Shown: piece by piece, positions 17,131 through 26,560 of the stretch | How the letters are laid out: the number at the start of each line of letters is the position of its first letter | Numbering within the stretch: position 1 is the first letter of the stretch | Source of the DNA: JAFGRR01 sp964563855 | GTDB lineage: Bacteria > Planctomycetota > Phycisphaerae > UBA1845 > Fen-1342 | NCBI GenBank assembly: GCA_964563855.1 | Contig: CAZLYU010000001.1 | Coordinates: 149,228 to 213,227, forward strand | Direction of reading: 5' to 3' | Length of the DNA stretch: 64,000 nt | The notes under the pieces: generated by a model | Database searches by the model: none | The model's input: the letters and a program-made list of their open reading frames with translations, nothing else | Told to the model about the DNA's origin: nothing | Translations under genes and position numbers: made by a program

Positions 17131-19849
17131 ACGCGTTCTGGAACGCGGCCCCGTCTGCAAGGTCGATGTGCCCGTCGCCGTCAAAGTCGAACGCCGCACA
17201 CCCGCCGCCGTCGACGCCGCCCTCCGGCCCGTTCAGACAGAACGGCAGCGCGAAGAAGTCACCGATGTCGATAACGCCGGTTTGGTTGAAGTCGCCCCGC
17301 GGCTGTTCGAGCACGAATTCGAACGTATTCACGTTGTAGGTGTCGGGCGTGTCGGCGTTCACGAAACGCATGATCTGCACGCCGCCGGCCAATTCGGCCG
17401 TAGCACTCACGGTCACCCACGCTTGCCAGCCGCCGGTGGGCGGCACGTTGATCACACCGGTTTGGTCGATTCCATCGAACGTGATGCGAAACGCGCCGCC
17501 GGTCGCGTCCGACGCCACGCGACTATCCACGCGATAAACGCCCGGAATCGCGACGTTGACGGTGTACTCGAGCCATTCGTTCGCGGCCATCCAACCGACG
17601 TTGAATCCGCCGCCGACATCCGTACAGACCTCGATGTCGACATCCTCGAGCGGGCGATACTGCCCGCCGTTGTTGCCGATGTCGCTGTCCTGATACGCGA
17701 CGCCGTCGCCCCCGAGATCGAAGTCTTCCGCTTGAATCAGACCGGGAATGACCGCTGGAACGCCGTTGTAAGGCGTTTGCTGCCCGCCGCCATCGCCGCT
17801 GACCGTCACGGTGACCCTATCGACATCAATCAGGCCCGCGTTGTCGACCGCTTTGGCGAGCAGCGTGTATTGCCCTGCGGCGCCGGCTGACCACGTAAAG
17901 CTATAGGGCGCGGTCGCATCCGCTCCGAGGTAAGTCCCGCCGATGTAGAACTCGACCCGCGCGACGCCGTCGTCGCTGTCTGTCGCGCTCGCGGTGACGG
18001 TGATATCGCCCGGCGCGATGACGTCGCCGTCGCCCGGACTCCCGATCGCCACCGCTGGCGCCGATGCGGCGTAGTCGAGCCCATACCCATACGGGAACAG
18101 CGGGTGATAGTTGCTGTCGCCAACGTTGATCGGCACTTGCGTGATGTCGACCGGCCAGCTATGCGGCAGCTTGCCCGAAAAGTCATGGTCGCCGAACAGC
18201 ACGTCGGCAACCCCGTCGCCTTCGGTGCCCGGCAGCCACGCGGCGACAAACGCGTCGGTGTCGACGATCGTGTCGGTCACCATCAGCGGCCGACCCGACA
18301 CCAGCACGACCACTGTCGGAATGTCGCCGATGTTGTTCAGAGCCGCCACATCGGCCGCGTCGAGCGCCAGCACCCCGTCATCGCCGAATCCCTCGGCATA
18401 CGGCGTCTCGCCGACCACGACGATCGCAACGTCATGCCCGTCGGCCCCGACGCCGTTCTCGCGAAACGTCACCGATCCGCCTTGTCCGGCGACGGCGGCC
18501 TGAATGCCTTCAAGAATGGTCGTTCCGATGGTGATGTCGCCGCTGCCGCCTTGCCAGCTAATTGACCATCCACCGCACTGATGACCAAGGTTGTCGGCGT
18601 TCTTGCCGGCCACGAAGACCCGGGCGTCTTTGGCGAGCGGCAGCACACCGTCGTTCTTGAGCAGCACGAGCGACTTGCGCACCGCTTCCCGCGCAACAGC
18701 GCGATGCGCAGCGCTGCCCAGCGCCCCGCTGTTGACCAACGCGCGGTCAGCCAGCGGCTCTGCAAACACGCCAGCCCGCGACTTGATCAACAAGATGCGA
18801 CGCACTGCGTCATCGATGCGCGTCATGCTCACATCGCCGTTGGTTATGGCGCTCTTCAGCGTGCTGATCCAGTCACGCCACGCAAACGGCAGCATCCCCA
18901 TGTCCACGCCCGCATTCACCATCTGCACCACCTGACCGTAGAAACTGCCGCCCGACAGCTCGTAAACGGCGTTCCAATCGGAGATCACGAACCCGTCGAA
19001 GCCGAGTTCGGTTTTCAGGACGTCTGTCAGCAGGTAGCGGTTTTCGTGCATCTTCACGCCGTTCCAACTGCTGTAAGACGGCATGACGGTTGCAACGTTG
19101 TTGTTGATCGCCTCGACAAAGCCCGGCATGTGGATGGCGCGCAGATCGGCTTCGCTGAGCACGGTGTCGCCACGGTCGACCCCGCCGATCGTGCCGCCGT
19201 CGCCGATGAAGTGTTTCGCGCACGCGACGACGCGCTCGCCGCTCATCGTCTGACCCTGAAAGCCGCGAACGTAGGCGCCCGCGAGCAGCCCTTGTAGCGC
19301 GGGGTCTTCGCCGAACCCCTCGTACGCCCGGCCCCAGCGCTCGTCGCGCACCACCGCCACACACGGCGCAAAGGTCCACTCGAGCCCGGTGATGGCCACC
19401 TCTTTCGCAGTAATGCGACCGACCTCTTCGACCAGCACCGGGTCGCGCGTCGCCCCGAGCCCGATGTTGTGCGGAAAGATCACCGCCCCGAAGACGTTGT
19501 TGTGCCCGTGCACCGCGTCGATGCCATAGAGAATCGGCACGCCCAGACGCGTGCTGAGCGCTGCGGCCTGATACGCATCGTGCATGTCAGCCCAGCCCGT
19601 CGGCGTGTTGCTCGCCGGCGCCGAGCCGCCGCCGCTGAGAATCGATCCGAGGAAGTAATCGCGCACGTCATCAGGCGTGGCCCCGGAGCGCTCGGCCTGC
19701 GTCATCTGACCGACCTTCTCATCGATCGTCATGCTGTTGACGAGCGCATCGATGTCGACTGCCAACGCCGCCGGACAAGCCACTACCGCACACAGCAACG
19801 CCGTCGCTGGCCGAGTAAAAATCTTCACGAGCCTTCGCCTCCTCAGCAT
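17117..19849 (-). CDS. Secreted glycoside hydrolase family 3 enzyme with Ig-like, CBM6-like and dockerin-like modules
   Basis: The 910-residue precursor has an N-terminal signal peptide ending near ALA at 28-30. The GH3 core follows, with KHF at 212-214 and the nucleophile Asp291 in VISDWN. A second GH3 domain, a bacterial Ig-like domain (about 590-690) and a CBM6-like module (about 700-840: IQAEDFD, GGFNVGWMAANEWLEYTV) come next. It ends in two Asp-rich EF-hand-like motifs separated by CLNGP and a second Cys. It is expected to be exported and to cleave beta-glucosides or related glycans; the exact linkage cannot be read. hypF begins inside its 3' end. Confidence 0.9.
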   Translation of the reverse strand: MLRRRRLVKIFTRPATALLCAVVACPAALAVDIDALVNSMTIDEKVGQMTQAERSGATPDDVRDYFLGSILSGGGSAPASNTPTGWADMHDAYQAAALSTRLGVPILYGIDAVHGHNNVFGAVIFPHNIGLGATRDPVLVEEVGRITAKEVAITGLEWTFAPCVAVVRDERWGRAYEGFGEDPALQGLLAGAYVRGFQGQTMSGERVVACAKHFIGDGGTIGGVDRGDTVLSEADLRAIHMPGFVEAINNNVATVMPSYSSWNGVKMHENRYLLTDVLKTELGFDGFVISDWNAVYELSGGSFYGQVVQMVNAGVDMGMLPFAWRDWISTLKSAITNGDVSMTRIDDAVRRILLIKSRAGVFAEPLADRALVNSGALGSAAHRAVAREAVRKSLVLLKNDGVLPLAKDARVFVAGKNADNLGHQCGGWSISWQGGSGDITIGTTILEGIQAAVAGQGGSVTFRENGVGADGHDVAIVVVGETPYAEGFGDDGVLALDAADVAALNNIGDIPTVVVLVSGRPLMVTDTIVDTDAFVAAWLPGTEGDGVADVLFGDHDFSGKLPHSWPVDITQVPINVGDSNYHPLFPYGYGLDYAASAPAVAIGSPGDGDVIAPGDITVTASATDSDDGVARVEFYIGGTYLGADATAPYSFTWSAGAAGQYTLLAKAVDNAGLIDVDRVTVTVSGDGGGQQTPYNGVPAVIPGLIQAEDFDLGGDGVAYQDSDIGNNGGQYRPLEDVDIEVCTDVGGGFNVGWMAANEWLEYTVNVAIPGVYRVDSRVASDATGGAFRITFDGIDQTGVINVPPTGGWQAWVTVSATAELAGGVQIMRFVNADTPDTYNVNTFEFVLEQPRGDFNQTGVIDIGDFFALPFCLNGPEGGVDGGGCAAFDFDGDGHIDLADGAAFQNAYGEF

Positions 19850-20155
19850 GCAACGAACTGTCTCGCTAAGGCTAGCCTACAGAAAAATGGCCGCGAGCGT
19901 CATCGATTCTCCGAGCGCTATCGGGAGCACGCTGCTTCGCCGGTCGACGCGTCCCCGGCGTCGCGCATCCCCTGCGCCGTAGTTATAGCCCCCGCGTTGG
20001 CCCGCACGATCTCCAGCCGACCCCGCGACCTCCGCCGCCGGACTCGCGCAAAACGACGCCCCTGGATCACCATCCGCGACTTCACGCCGACATGAACCAG
20101 ACCGATGCGACCGGAGCCCCTCACGCAACGTGTGTGCCGCGCCGAAGCCGTCGAC
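19850..20155. other. Non-coding stretch between GH3 and nuoD
   Basis: In these 306 bases I see no frame with a recognisable protein and no RNA gene. The part next to 19849 must hold the promoter of the GH3 gene. No strong -35/-10 pair was identified. Confidence 0.4.
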
Positions 20156-21412
20156 CTAGCGATCGAGCTCGGCCGCGATGATGTTGATGCTGTTCAGCAC
20201 CGCCACCACGTCGCTGATCTGGTGACCGATCATCAGCTTCGGGAAGACCGAGAAGTGGATGAAGCTCGGCGGGCGGCAACTGGCGCGATATGCCGCGTTG
20301 CCCCCGTCGCTCGCGAGGAAGAACCCGAGCTCGCCGTTGGCCGTCTCATTCGCGCCATAGGCTTCGCCGACGGGCGGCTGCAGACCGCGATTGGTCATCA
20401 CGTGCTCGAAGTGATGGATCAACCCCTCGATCGAGAAGTAGATCTCGCGCTTGTCGGGCATGACGGTGGCGTCGTCACCGAAGGTGTTGATCGGCCCGTT
20501 AGGCAGCATGTCGACCACCTGATCGATGATCTTGCAGGCTTCGCGGGTCTCGGCGATACGCACCAGGTAACGGCTGTAGACGTCCCCGCCCGTGGCCAGC
20601 GGCACCTTGAACTGCACCGCGGGGGCGCCGTTCCCGTCCCAGTTGTCCGCGTAGCAGAGATAGGGTTCGTCTTTGCGCAGATCGCGTCGCACCCCGCTCG
20701 CGCGCGCCATCACACCGGTCAGAGACCAGTTAATGGCGTCTTGCGCGCTGATGTAGCCGATGCCCTTGGTGCGCTCGATGAAGATGCGGTTGCGGTTGAG
20801 CAGCCCTTCGACCTCGTCGAGCACCTTGGGAACCTGGTTGCGCGTGAAGTTCAGCAGCTTGTCGATCCAGCCTGCGGGGATGTCCTGCGCGACCCCGCCC
20901 ACGCGGGTGTAGCTCACCGTGAACCGCGCCCCAGTCAGCTCCTCCATCAGGTCATAGATGGTCTCGCGAGCGTTGAACGCGTACAGAAACGGAGTGAAGC
21001 CGCCCAGATCGAGACCCGACGTGCCAATGTTCAGCATGTGGTCTTGAATGCGCGCCAACTCGGCGCACAACGTACGAATCGCCGTCGCGCGCGGCGTGAG
21101 CTCCAGGCCAAACAGTTTCTCGACCGCCGTATGCCACGCGATGTTGTTGGCCACCGGGGAGATGTAGTTCATCCGGTCGGTAACGACGACGTACTGGTTG
21201 TAGTTGAGGTGCTCGCCGATCTTTTCGAATCCGCTGTGTAGATAGCCGATGTGCGGCGTCGCGTTGACGACGCGCTCGCCGTCGAGTTCGAGAATCAGGC
21301 GCAGCGTCGTGTGCGTCGCCGGGTGCTGCGGACCGAAGTTCAGCGTCCAGCGGTCTTCACCCGCATAGTCCTGCTGTAGCGTGGTCTGATACTGTTCCGG
21401 GGCGATGGCCAT
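20156..21412 (-). CDS. nuoD: NADH-quinone oxidoreductase subunit D
   Basis: The 418-residue 49-kDa-type subunit of respiratory complex I forms part of the quinone-binding site. Diagnostic sequence includes FGPQHPATHTTLRL with its HPAxH near the N-terminus, GYLHSGFEKIGEHLNYNQ, and RVDxxDP-like motifs replaced by the normal C-terminal APAVQFKVPLATGGDVYSRYLVR. It is the last gene of a nuoA-B-C-D cluster transcribed on the minus strand, 19 bases after nuoC. The remaining subunits (nuoE to nuoN) do not follow. Confidence 0.95.
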   Translation of the reverse strand: MAIAPEQYQTTLQQDYAGEDRWTLNFGPQHPATHTTLRLILELDGERVVNATPHIGYLHSGFEKIGEHLNYNQYVVVTDRMNYISPVANNIAWHTAVEKLFGLELTPRATAIRTLCAELARIQDHMLNIGTSGLDLGGFTPFLYAFNARETIYDLMEELTGARFTVSYTRVGGVAQDIPAGWIDKLLNFTRNQVPKVLDEVEGLLNRNRIFIERTKGIGYISAQDAINWSLTGVMARASGVRRDLRKDEPYLCYADNWDGNGAPAVQFKVPLATGGDVYSRYLVRIAETREACKIIDQVVDMLPNGPINTFGDDATVMPDKREIYFSIEGLIHHFEHVMTNRGLQPPVGEAYGANETANGELGFFLASDGGNAAYRASCRPPSFIHFSVFPKLMIGHQISDVVAVLNSINIIAAELDR

Positions 21413-21431
21413 GATGACTGCTCGCTTGCAA

Positions 21432-21959
21432 TTAGGTCCGCGTCAGACGGGGGAAGTTCTCGCGTTCGCCTTTGCCGTGCAGCGGATAGTCCTTCCGCAG
21501 CGGGTGATCTTCGAAAAACTCGGCGCACAAGATGCGGCGTAGATCGGGGTGTCCCTCGAAGGTGATGCCGAACATGTCGTACTGCTCGCGCTCGCGCCAA
21601 TTCGCGCCGTTCCACAGGTGCGTCACGCTCGGGACCGTCGGATCGGGGTCATTGACGAACACCTTCACCCACAGCCGATGGTTCAGCTTCGTGCTCACCA
21701 ACATATAGATCACCGCGAAGCGATCGTCGGCGTCGGGGTAGTTCAGATAGTCGATCGCCGTGACATCCGAGAGCATGTCGAACTGACACGCGTCATCGGT
21801 CTTCAGAAACTCCATGACCGCGAGCAGGTTTTCAGGCTCGACCCGCACATAGTGCTGACCCGAGTCGCGGCCATCGAGATAGGTCATCAACGACTTGGCC
21901 TCAAAGCCAAGCTCGGAGAATTGCTGCTGTAGCGCGGCGATCGCGTCGCTGGTGGCCAT
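21432..21959 (-). CDS. nuoC: NADH-quinone oxidoreductase subunit C
   Basis: The 175-residue peripheral-arm subunit of complex I has the typical end of a 30-kDa subunit: WREREQYDMFGITFEGHPDLRRIL, followed by FEDHPLRKDYPL. A frame is open to 22016, but GAGGAG at 21964-21969 sits 4 bases from the ATG at 21959, fixing the start. It lies between nuoB and nuoD in the canonical order. Confidence 0.94.
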   Translation of the reverse strand: MATSDAIAALQQQFSELGFEAKSLMTYLDGRDSGQHYVRVEPENLLAVMEFLKTDDACQFDMLSDVTAIDYLNYPDADDRFAVIYMLVSTKLNHRLWVKVFVNDPDPTVPSVTHLWNGANWREREQYDMFGITFEGHPDLRRILCAEFFEDHPLRKDYPLHGKGERENFPRLTRT

Positions 21960-22052
21960 TTTACTCCTCGTTGATCCCGAAGCCTTGGGTCGCAGACCAG
22001 CCCGCGTCGCCAACACGGTCGCGCTCAGCGATCCGATCCCGACAGTCGAAAC

Positions 22053-22649
22053 CTAGTTCTTGTCCGGCGCGCCGAATCCCGGCCCCAATTCAACCCGCGG
22101 CGGCTGCACCACCAAGCCCATGCCGCCGCGCTCCTCGCTCGGCGTTACGCCGTCTTCGGCGACGATTCGCTGAATCGCCATCACACCCTCGAGAATCGTC
22201 TCGGGCCGCGGGGGGCAGCCGGGGATGTAGACGTCGACGGGCAGAAACTGGTCGATGCCTTGAATGACCGAGTAGGTATCGAACACGCCGCCGGTCGAGG
22301 CGCACGCACCCATCGAGATCACCCACTTGGGCTCGGTCATCTGCGTGTAGATCCGCTGCAGCACCGGCAGCATACGCACCACGACGCGACCGGCGCAGAT
22401 CAAAAGATCGCACTGGCGCGGCGTGAAGCGCATGGCTTCGGAGCCAAAGCGCGCGATGTCGTAGCGGCTGGCGCCGACCGCCATCAGCTCGATCCCACAG
22501 CACGCCGTGCCGAACGGCATCGGCCACAGGCTATGCCGCCGAGCCCAGTTGACGCCGTGCTTGCGGATGAGATCGACGACGTGGTCGAGCCGCGTTGCGG
22601 TGAAGTCCGTGCTTTGCGGCAGGCTTTGAATTTCCGTTTGCGTCGCCAT
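22053..22649 (-). CDS. nuoB: NADH-quinone oxidoreductase subunit B
   Basis: The 198-residue subunit carries the N2 [4Fe-4S] cluster. The ligands are visible in GTACCGIEL (adjacent Cys pair), in the region GACAST, and in YIPGCPPRPE. The C-terminal tail beyond the cluster is short. The ATG at 22649 lies 20 bases downstream of the nuoA stop; the longer frame to 22700 would overlap nuoA. Confidence 0.95.
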   Translation of the reverse strand: MATQTEIQSLPQSTDFTATRLDHVVDLIRKHGVNWARRHSLWPMPFGTACCGIELMAVGASRYDIARFGSEAMRFTPRQCDLLICAGRVVVRMLPVLQRIYTQMTEPKWVISMGACASTGGVFDTYSVIQGIDQFLPVDVYIPGCPPRPETILEGVMAIQRIVAEDGVTPSEERGGMGLVVQPPRVELGPGFGAPDKN

Positions 22650-22669
22650 CTGGTGTGGTCCCGCGTGAA

Positions 22670-23182
22670 TCAACCAAAGTCGAGCGCGCCCTTGCGCCAC
22701 TCATACGCCAGGCCCACCAACAGCACGACAAAGAAGAAGCCGATGCCGAGCAAAAAGAACTCGGGGGTGTAGCCTTGCTCGAAGATAGTAGCGGTGTAAG
22801 CCAGCTTTTCGGGGATTTCAGCAGCCACCACGCCCGCATTCGGGTCCGCAGCGGCGGCCAGCGCCTGCTCGTGATATTCGTGACCATCGCGAACGTCGCG
22901 CCAAATACGGGCCCACGGGTACATCAGCACGATGTCGACGTCGAAAACAAGGAACAACACGGCGATCAGATAAAACCGGACGTTAAAACGACGCCGGGCG
23001 TCAGTGAACGGCTCAACGCCGGATTCGTAAGTCCCGAACTTCACCGGGTCGTAGCGCCAGTGCCGCAGCAGCCACGGCATCACCACGTGCGTCAGCAACA
23101 GGATCGAGCCCGTGGTGACTGCCATCAGCACCACCATGATGGCGATCATGCTGTACCCAACGTCAGCGGCAAGCAGCGGCAT
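22670..23182 (-). CDS. nuoA: NADH-quinone oxidoreductase subunit A
   Basis: This is a membrane subunit with three hydrophobic helices and the family motif KFGTYESGVEPFTDARRRFNVRFY followed by FLVFDVDIVLMYPWA. At 170 residues it is longer than usual, because about 40 Ala/Glu-rich residues are inserted between the second and third helices (around DGHEYHEQALAAAADPN). It is the first gene of the nuoABCD group, 130 bases after the selD stop on the same strand. The ATG at 23182 is used; the frame runs to 23275 without motif support. Confidence 0.93.
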   Translation of the reverse strand: MPLLAADVGYSMIAIMVVLMAVTTGSILLLTHVVMPWLLRHWRYDPVKFGTYESGVEPFTDARRRFNVRFYLIAVLFLVFDVDIVLMYPWARIWRDVRDGHEYHEQALAAAADPNAGVVAAEIPEKLAYTATIFEQGYTPEFFLLGIGFFFVVLLVGLAYEWRKGALDFG

Positions 23183-23312
23183 GGTCGTGAACGCTCCTGT
23201 CGTAAATCTCGACGGACAATGCACCCCGGCCGGCCCGTCGGCCGAGAGTGTACGGAGCCGCCCCCACCGTTGCAATCAACGATCCATCGGTCGACGCCGC
23301 CGCACGGCCGCT

Positions 23313-24362
23313 TCAGCGAACACGCACCGCCGCCGCAGCACGTGCCGTGACGCGACCCACGCGCACCGCGCAAACGGCGCCATGACGGTGCAGCGACGCG
23401 ATTGCCGCCGCCTCCTGCGCAGCGTCAACCGCCAGCAGCAATCCGCCAGACGTCTGCGCATCCAGCAACACGCCCAGCAGCGCATCTTCTACGCCATTTT
23501 CGACTTGCAGGTCATTCGCCAGATGCGCGCGAGCATCGCTTTGGATGCGCGTCAGCACCCCCTCCCGCGCCTGCTCGAGCACACGCGCCATCAGCGGAAC
23601 CGCCGCAGACTCGATCTCGATTGTGACACGGCTCGCCTGCGCCATCTCAAACGCGTGGCCCACCAAGCCATATCCCGTCACGTCGGTGGCCGCGTGCGCC
23701 CCAACATCGCGGGCCGCGTCGCGACCCGGTCGGTTCAGCGCCGACATGCTCGCGATCGCCTCGGATAGCGCAGTTTCGGGCAGCCGGCCCGTCTTCACCG
23801 CACTGCACAACACGCCCGTCCCCAGCGGCTTGGTAAGCAGCAGGACGTCGCCGGGCTGCGCCGCAGCGTTCGTCAGAATCCGCTGCGGATGCACTTTTCC
23901 GGTAACCGCGAGGCCAAACTTGATCTCGCTGTCGCGTACGCTGTGCCCGCCAACGACCACCGCCCCGGCTTCGGCGCACGCATCCGCCCCCCCGCGCAAA
24001 ATGTCGACCAGGATGTGGTGATCGAGGGTCTTATCCGGAAACCCGACCAGATTCAGCGCGGTCAGCGGCTCGGCGCCCATCGCGTACACGTCGCTCAGCG
24101 CATTCGCCGCCGCGATGCGACCGAACGTGAACGGGTCGTCTACCAGCGGCGGGAAGAAATCGGTCGTTTGCACCAACGCGAGATCATCGGAGAGACGAAA
24201 CACCCCCGCGTCGTCGAACGTGTTGGATCCGACGAGCAGATCAGGATGCGTCTGAGGACTGAGCTGACGCAGAACCTGCGCCAGGCCGCTGGCGGGGAGC
24301 TTGCCCGCTCAGCCAGCGCACGACGCGTAGTCGGTCAGTCGAATCTTGCGGGACGGCGTCAT
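23313..24362 (-). CDS. selD: Selenophosphate synthase SelD, itself a selenoprotein (in-frame TGA)
   Basis: SelD makes selenophosphate from selenide and ATP for Sec-tRNA and selenouridine synthesis. The conventional frame begins only at the downstream FRLSDDLALVQTTDFF. Reading back across one TGA (24309-24311) gives a full SelD N-terminus from the ATG at 24362, with the catalytic motif CAGU-AGKL, where U is residue 18. This is exactly the place of the Cys/Sec residue in the family. The rest is normal: TTDFFPPLVDDPFTFGRIAA, GGHSVRDSEIKFGLAV, DVTGYGLVGH, DAQTSGGLL. Total 349 residues. A stem-loop follows the TGA (separate entry). selA, selB and selC are not in the window but must exist if Sec is inserted. 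Confidence 0.92.
24279..24294 (-). promoter_or_regulatory. Candidate bacterial SECIS hairpin of selD
   Basis: On the selD strand, CGCCAG (24294-24289) pairs perfectly with CTGGCG (24284-24279) around a four-base CGGC loop. It begins 15 bases after the TGA. Bacterial SECIS elements are short stem-loops in the coding sequence immediately after UGA, with G in the apical loop, so position and form fit. Function is inferred. Confidence 0.65.
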
Positions 24363-24417
24363 TGTTTCAGCATCGGTTTCACGTGTGGTTGCAGGCGGGC
24401 GGGTACGATCGCTCGCC

Positions 24418-25311
24418 ATGCCGCAAAGCGTATCCGAAATCCGCGTCGCACTGTCCGCCGCGGGCTTGCGCCCCCAGAAACAGTTTGGGCAGAACTTCCT
24501 CATCGATCTGAATCTGATGCGCAAGCTGCCCGCAGCGGCCGACGTCCGCGCGGGAGACGTCGTTCTCGAGGTCGGGCCGGGCACCGGCTCACTCACCGAG
24601 CTGCTGCTCGAGGCGGGAGCCCACGTCATCGCTGTCGAGATCGACCGCGGCCTGGCCGCGTTGCTGACACAACACTTCGTCGCTGCGCCGCGTTTCACAC
24701 TGCTCAATGCAGACGCCCTCGCCCGCAAGAACGCCCTCAATCCCACGCTCGTGGAGCAGCTCACGCGCCAATCACCCGCCGTCGGCGCCAGTCGCAAACT
24801 CGTCGCTAATCTGCCGTATCAGATCGCGACGCCGCTCCTGATCGAGTTGTTGTCGCTGACGCAGTCCGAGTCGCACACCCAGCCGCTGCTCAGCGTCTTG
24901 GTGTGCACGATTCAGCGCGAAGTGGCCGAGCGCCTAAGAGCCGCCGCCGACACCAACGCTTACGGCCCGCTGTCGATCATCGCCCAAACCGTCGCCGACG
25001 TGGAGCAACTTGCTGTCCTCCCGCCCCGAGCCTTCTGGCCGGCGCCCAAAGTCGATTCGGCGCTCGTACGCTTGCGGCCCAAACCGCTCGACGAGCGCGG
25101 CGTGACGCACATGCACGCGTTCTCACGTGTCGTGAAGGAAGCCTTCGCGCAACGCCGCAAGATGATGCGGCGTGTCGCGCGTGGTTGGTGGGGGGGCGAC
25201 GTCGAGGCGCGACTCACGGCGTTGGACGTTGACCCCGAGTGCCGGCCAGAGACGCTGTCACCCGCGGTTTGGCGTCGGCTGTCGGCCGCGGTGGATCGCC
25301 TTCCAGAATGA
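24418..25311 (+). CDS. rsmA: 16S rRNA (adenine1518/1519-N6)-dimethyltransferase
   Basis: The 297-residue KsgA/RsmA enzyme dimethylates two adenines in helix 45 of 16S rRNA during 30S maturation. Motifs are QFGQNFL near the N-terminus, the SAM-binding EVGPGTGSLTE, and the catalytic NLPYQIATPLL, plus FWPAPKVDSALVRL in the C-terminal domain. The start at 24418 leaves 55 bases between it and the divergent selD start. The last 98 bases overlap the 3' end of the convergent lipoprotein gene. Confidence 0.95.
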   Translation: MPQSVSEIRVALSAAGLRPQKQFGQNFLIDLNLMRKLPAAADVRAGDVVLEVGPGTGSLTELLLEAGAHVIAVEIDRGLAALLTQHFVAAPRFTLLNADALARKNALNPTLVEQLTRQSPAVGASRKLVANLPYQIATPLLIELLSLTQSESHTQPLLSVLVCTIQREVAERLRAAADTNAYGPLSIIAQTVADVEQLAVLPPRAFWPAPKVDSALVRLRPKPLDERGVTHMHAFSRVVKEAFAQRRKMMRRVARGWWGGDVEARLTALDVDPECRPETLSPAVWRRLSAAVDRLPE

Positions 25312-26014
25312 ATTGCGACAGATAGTTGCGGACGAAGCCGGCGGACGTCGGACCCGTGTGATCGCCGTGATAACCCCAGCGTTGAAACTCTCGCCGCCAC
25401 GCGATGTTGACGACGCGATCGCGGCCGCGCGGCGGGGAGAGCCCGACCGCACCCGCCCCCTCGACGCCCCAGCGGCCGTCAATCGTGCCAAACGGCTTCA
25501 TCAATTGCGACAACACCACGTCGCGGCTGCTGTAGATGTTGTAAATCTTGCCGTCGATCCGGCGTAGGGCTTTGCTGACGTCATAGTCCGACGAAACGCT
25601 ACTCGCCAGCAGGATCACGTTGTCGACCGAATAGCCCTCCGGCAGCGCCTCGCACGCAAAGAGCACCACGCCGGTGCCCGCAGAGAGGCCCACCAGATTC
25701 ACGCTCGCGTCGGGGTACTTGTCCTTGAACGCCACTACGCGCTTGGCGAGCTCGTCGCCCCCAAACCGCGCGTTGATTTTTATGGCCTGGTCGATCGCGG
25801 GGTTGAACGACACGGTCCAGAGCACCGACGCCACCTCGCCGTCGAAGCCGGCGCGTTCCAGCCCCTCGCGTATGCCCGCGTCGCCGGCGTCGAAGTTCCC
25901 CGCGCCGGGAGCGTAAAACACGATTCCATTCTCGGCGCGTGGTCCGAATGTCGGAGCGCATCCCACCAACGCGAAGAGTATGACCGGAGTAAGACAAACA
26001 ACCTGACGCACCAT
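25214..26014 (-). CDS. Lipoprotein with alpha/beta-hydrolase-like fold
   Basis: The 266-residue precursor begins with a short lipoprotein signal whose lipobox is LVGC (Cys at about residue 19). The body has NLVGLSAGTG, which fits the nucleophile elbow of alpha/beta hydrolases, and a later YNIYSSRDVVLS that could hold the acid. A terminal HGDHTG might supply the His. I cannot name a substrate. GGAGGG precedes the ATG at 26014. Its 3' end overlaps rsmA by 98 bases on the other strand, so the last ~30 residues are probably unimportant. Confidence 0.55.
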   Translation of the reverse strand: MVRQVVCLTPVILFALVGCAPTFGPRAENGIVFYAPGAGNFDAGDAGIREGLERAGFDGEVASVLWTVSFNPAIDQAIKINARFGGDELAKRVVAFKDKYPDASVNLVGLSAGTGVVLFACEALPEGYSVDNVILLASSVSSDYDVSKALRRIDGKIYNIYSSRDVVLSQLMKPFGTIDGRWGVEGAGAVGLSPPRGRDRVVNIAWRREFQRWGYHGDHTGPTSAGFVRNYLSQFILEGDPPRPTADAKPRVTASLAGTRGQRPTP

Positions 26015-26100
26015 GCCGAACAACCCTCCGCGAGCCGTAGTCCAGACGCCCACTCTGTCAGACGTCGAAGCGGCGCCCGCGGTTAGCACCCTTCCAAAAT

Positions 26101-26493
26101 TCAGCGCGACTGTTCGGGAGAGCTCAGAAATCCCGGAATCTTCAATCGGTCATCCGGCTTCTCGTCAGGATGCACCGCGTACACCTCGACGCGCGCAATG
26201 TCCTCGAACGGCACCACGATCACATAACAGCCGACCGCATAGTTCTCGTCCACCGGGACGCACTCAAACGCCAGCGCGCTCTTGGCGCCGATATCGGCGA
26301 GCTCCTTCATTTCGTAGCTGAGCCCGTCCTTGAGATATAGAACCGTTCTGGTCTCGAGCTGATCGATGACGTCGCGATTTTCCGCATCCGCAGGCGTGTC
26401 CCCGTCGCCAAGCCGCTTCCGCATGCAGCGTCGCTTGGCCTCCTCCATCTGAGCCCGGAGTCCATCGCCGTGAAACCAGTCGTAATTGAACAT
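26101..26493 (-). CDS. Conserved-looking hypothetical protein
   Basis: The protein has 130 residues and no recognised domain. The N-terminal half is charged and helical (LRAQMEEAKRRCMRKRLG). The second half is a probable beta-rich region with a hydrophobic strand (YAVGCYVIVVPFEDIARVEVYAV). The start is uncertain: the ATG at 26493 has GAGG 7 bases upstream, while the ATG at 26520 is also open. It is divergent from queG. Confidence 0.5.
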   Translation of the reverse strand: MFNYDWFHGDGLRAQMEEAKRRCMRKRLGDGDTPADAENRDVIDQLETRTVLYLKDGLSYEMKELADIGAKSALAFECVPVDENYAVGCYVIVVPFEDIARVEVYAVHPDEKPDDRLKIPGFLSSPEQSR

Positions 26494-26560
26494 GAATGCG
26501 CCTCGATCTTCCGTGGCCATCGCTCAACTTCCGCCGCCTAACGCCTTACCATCGGCCGAC

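Noticed and set aside
24312..24797. Minus-strand open frame ending at the selD TGA, read as a separate protein
   Set aside because: Only its last 17 codons are meaningful; they are the true start of selD. The rest is antisense to rsmA.
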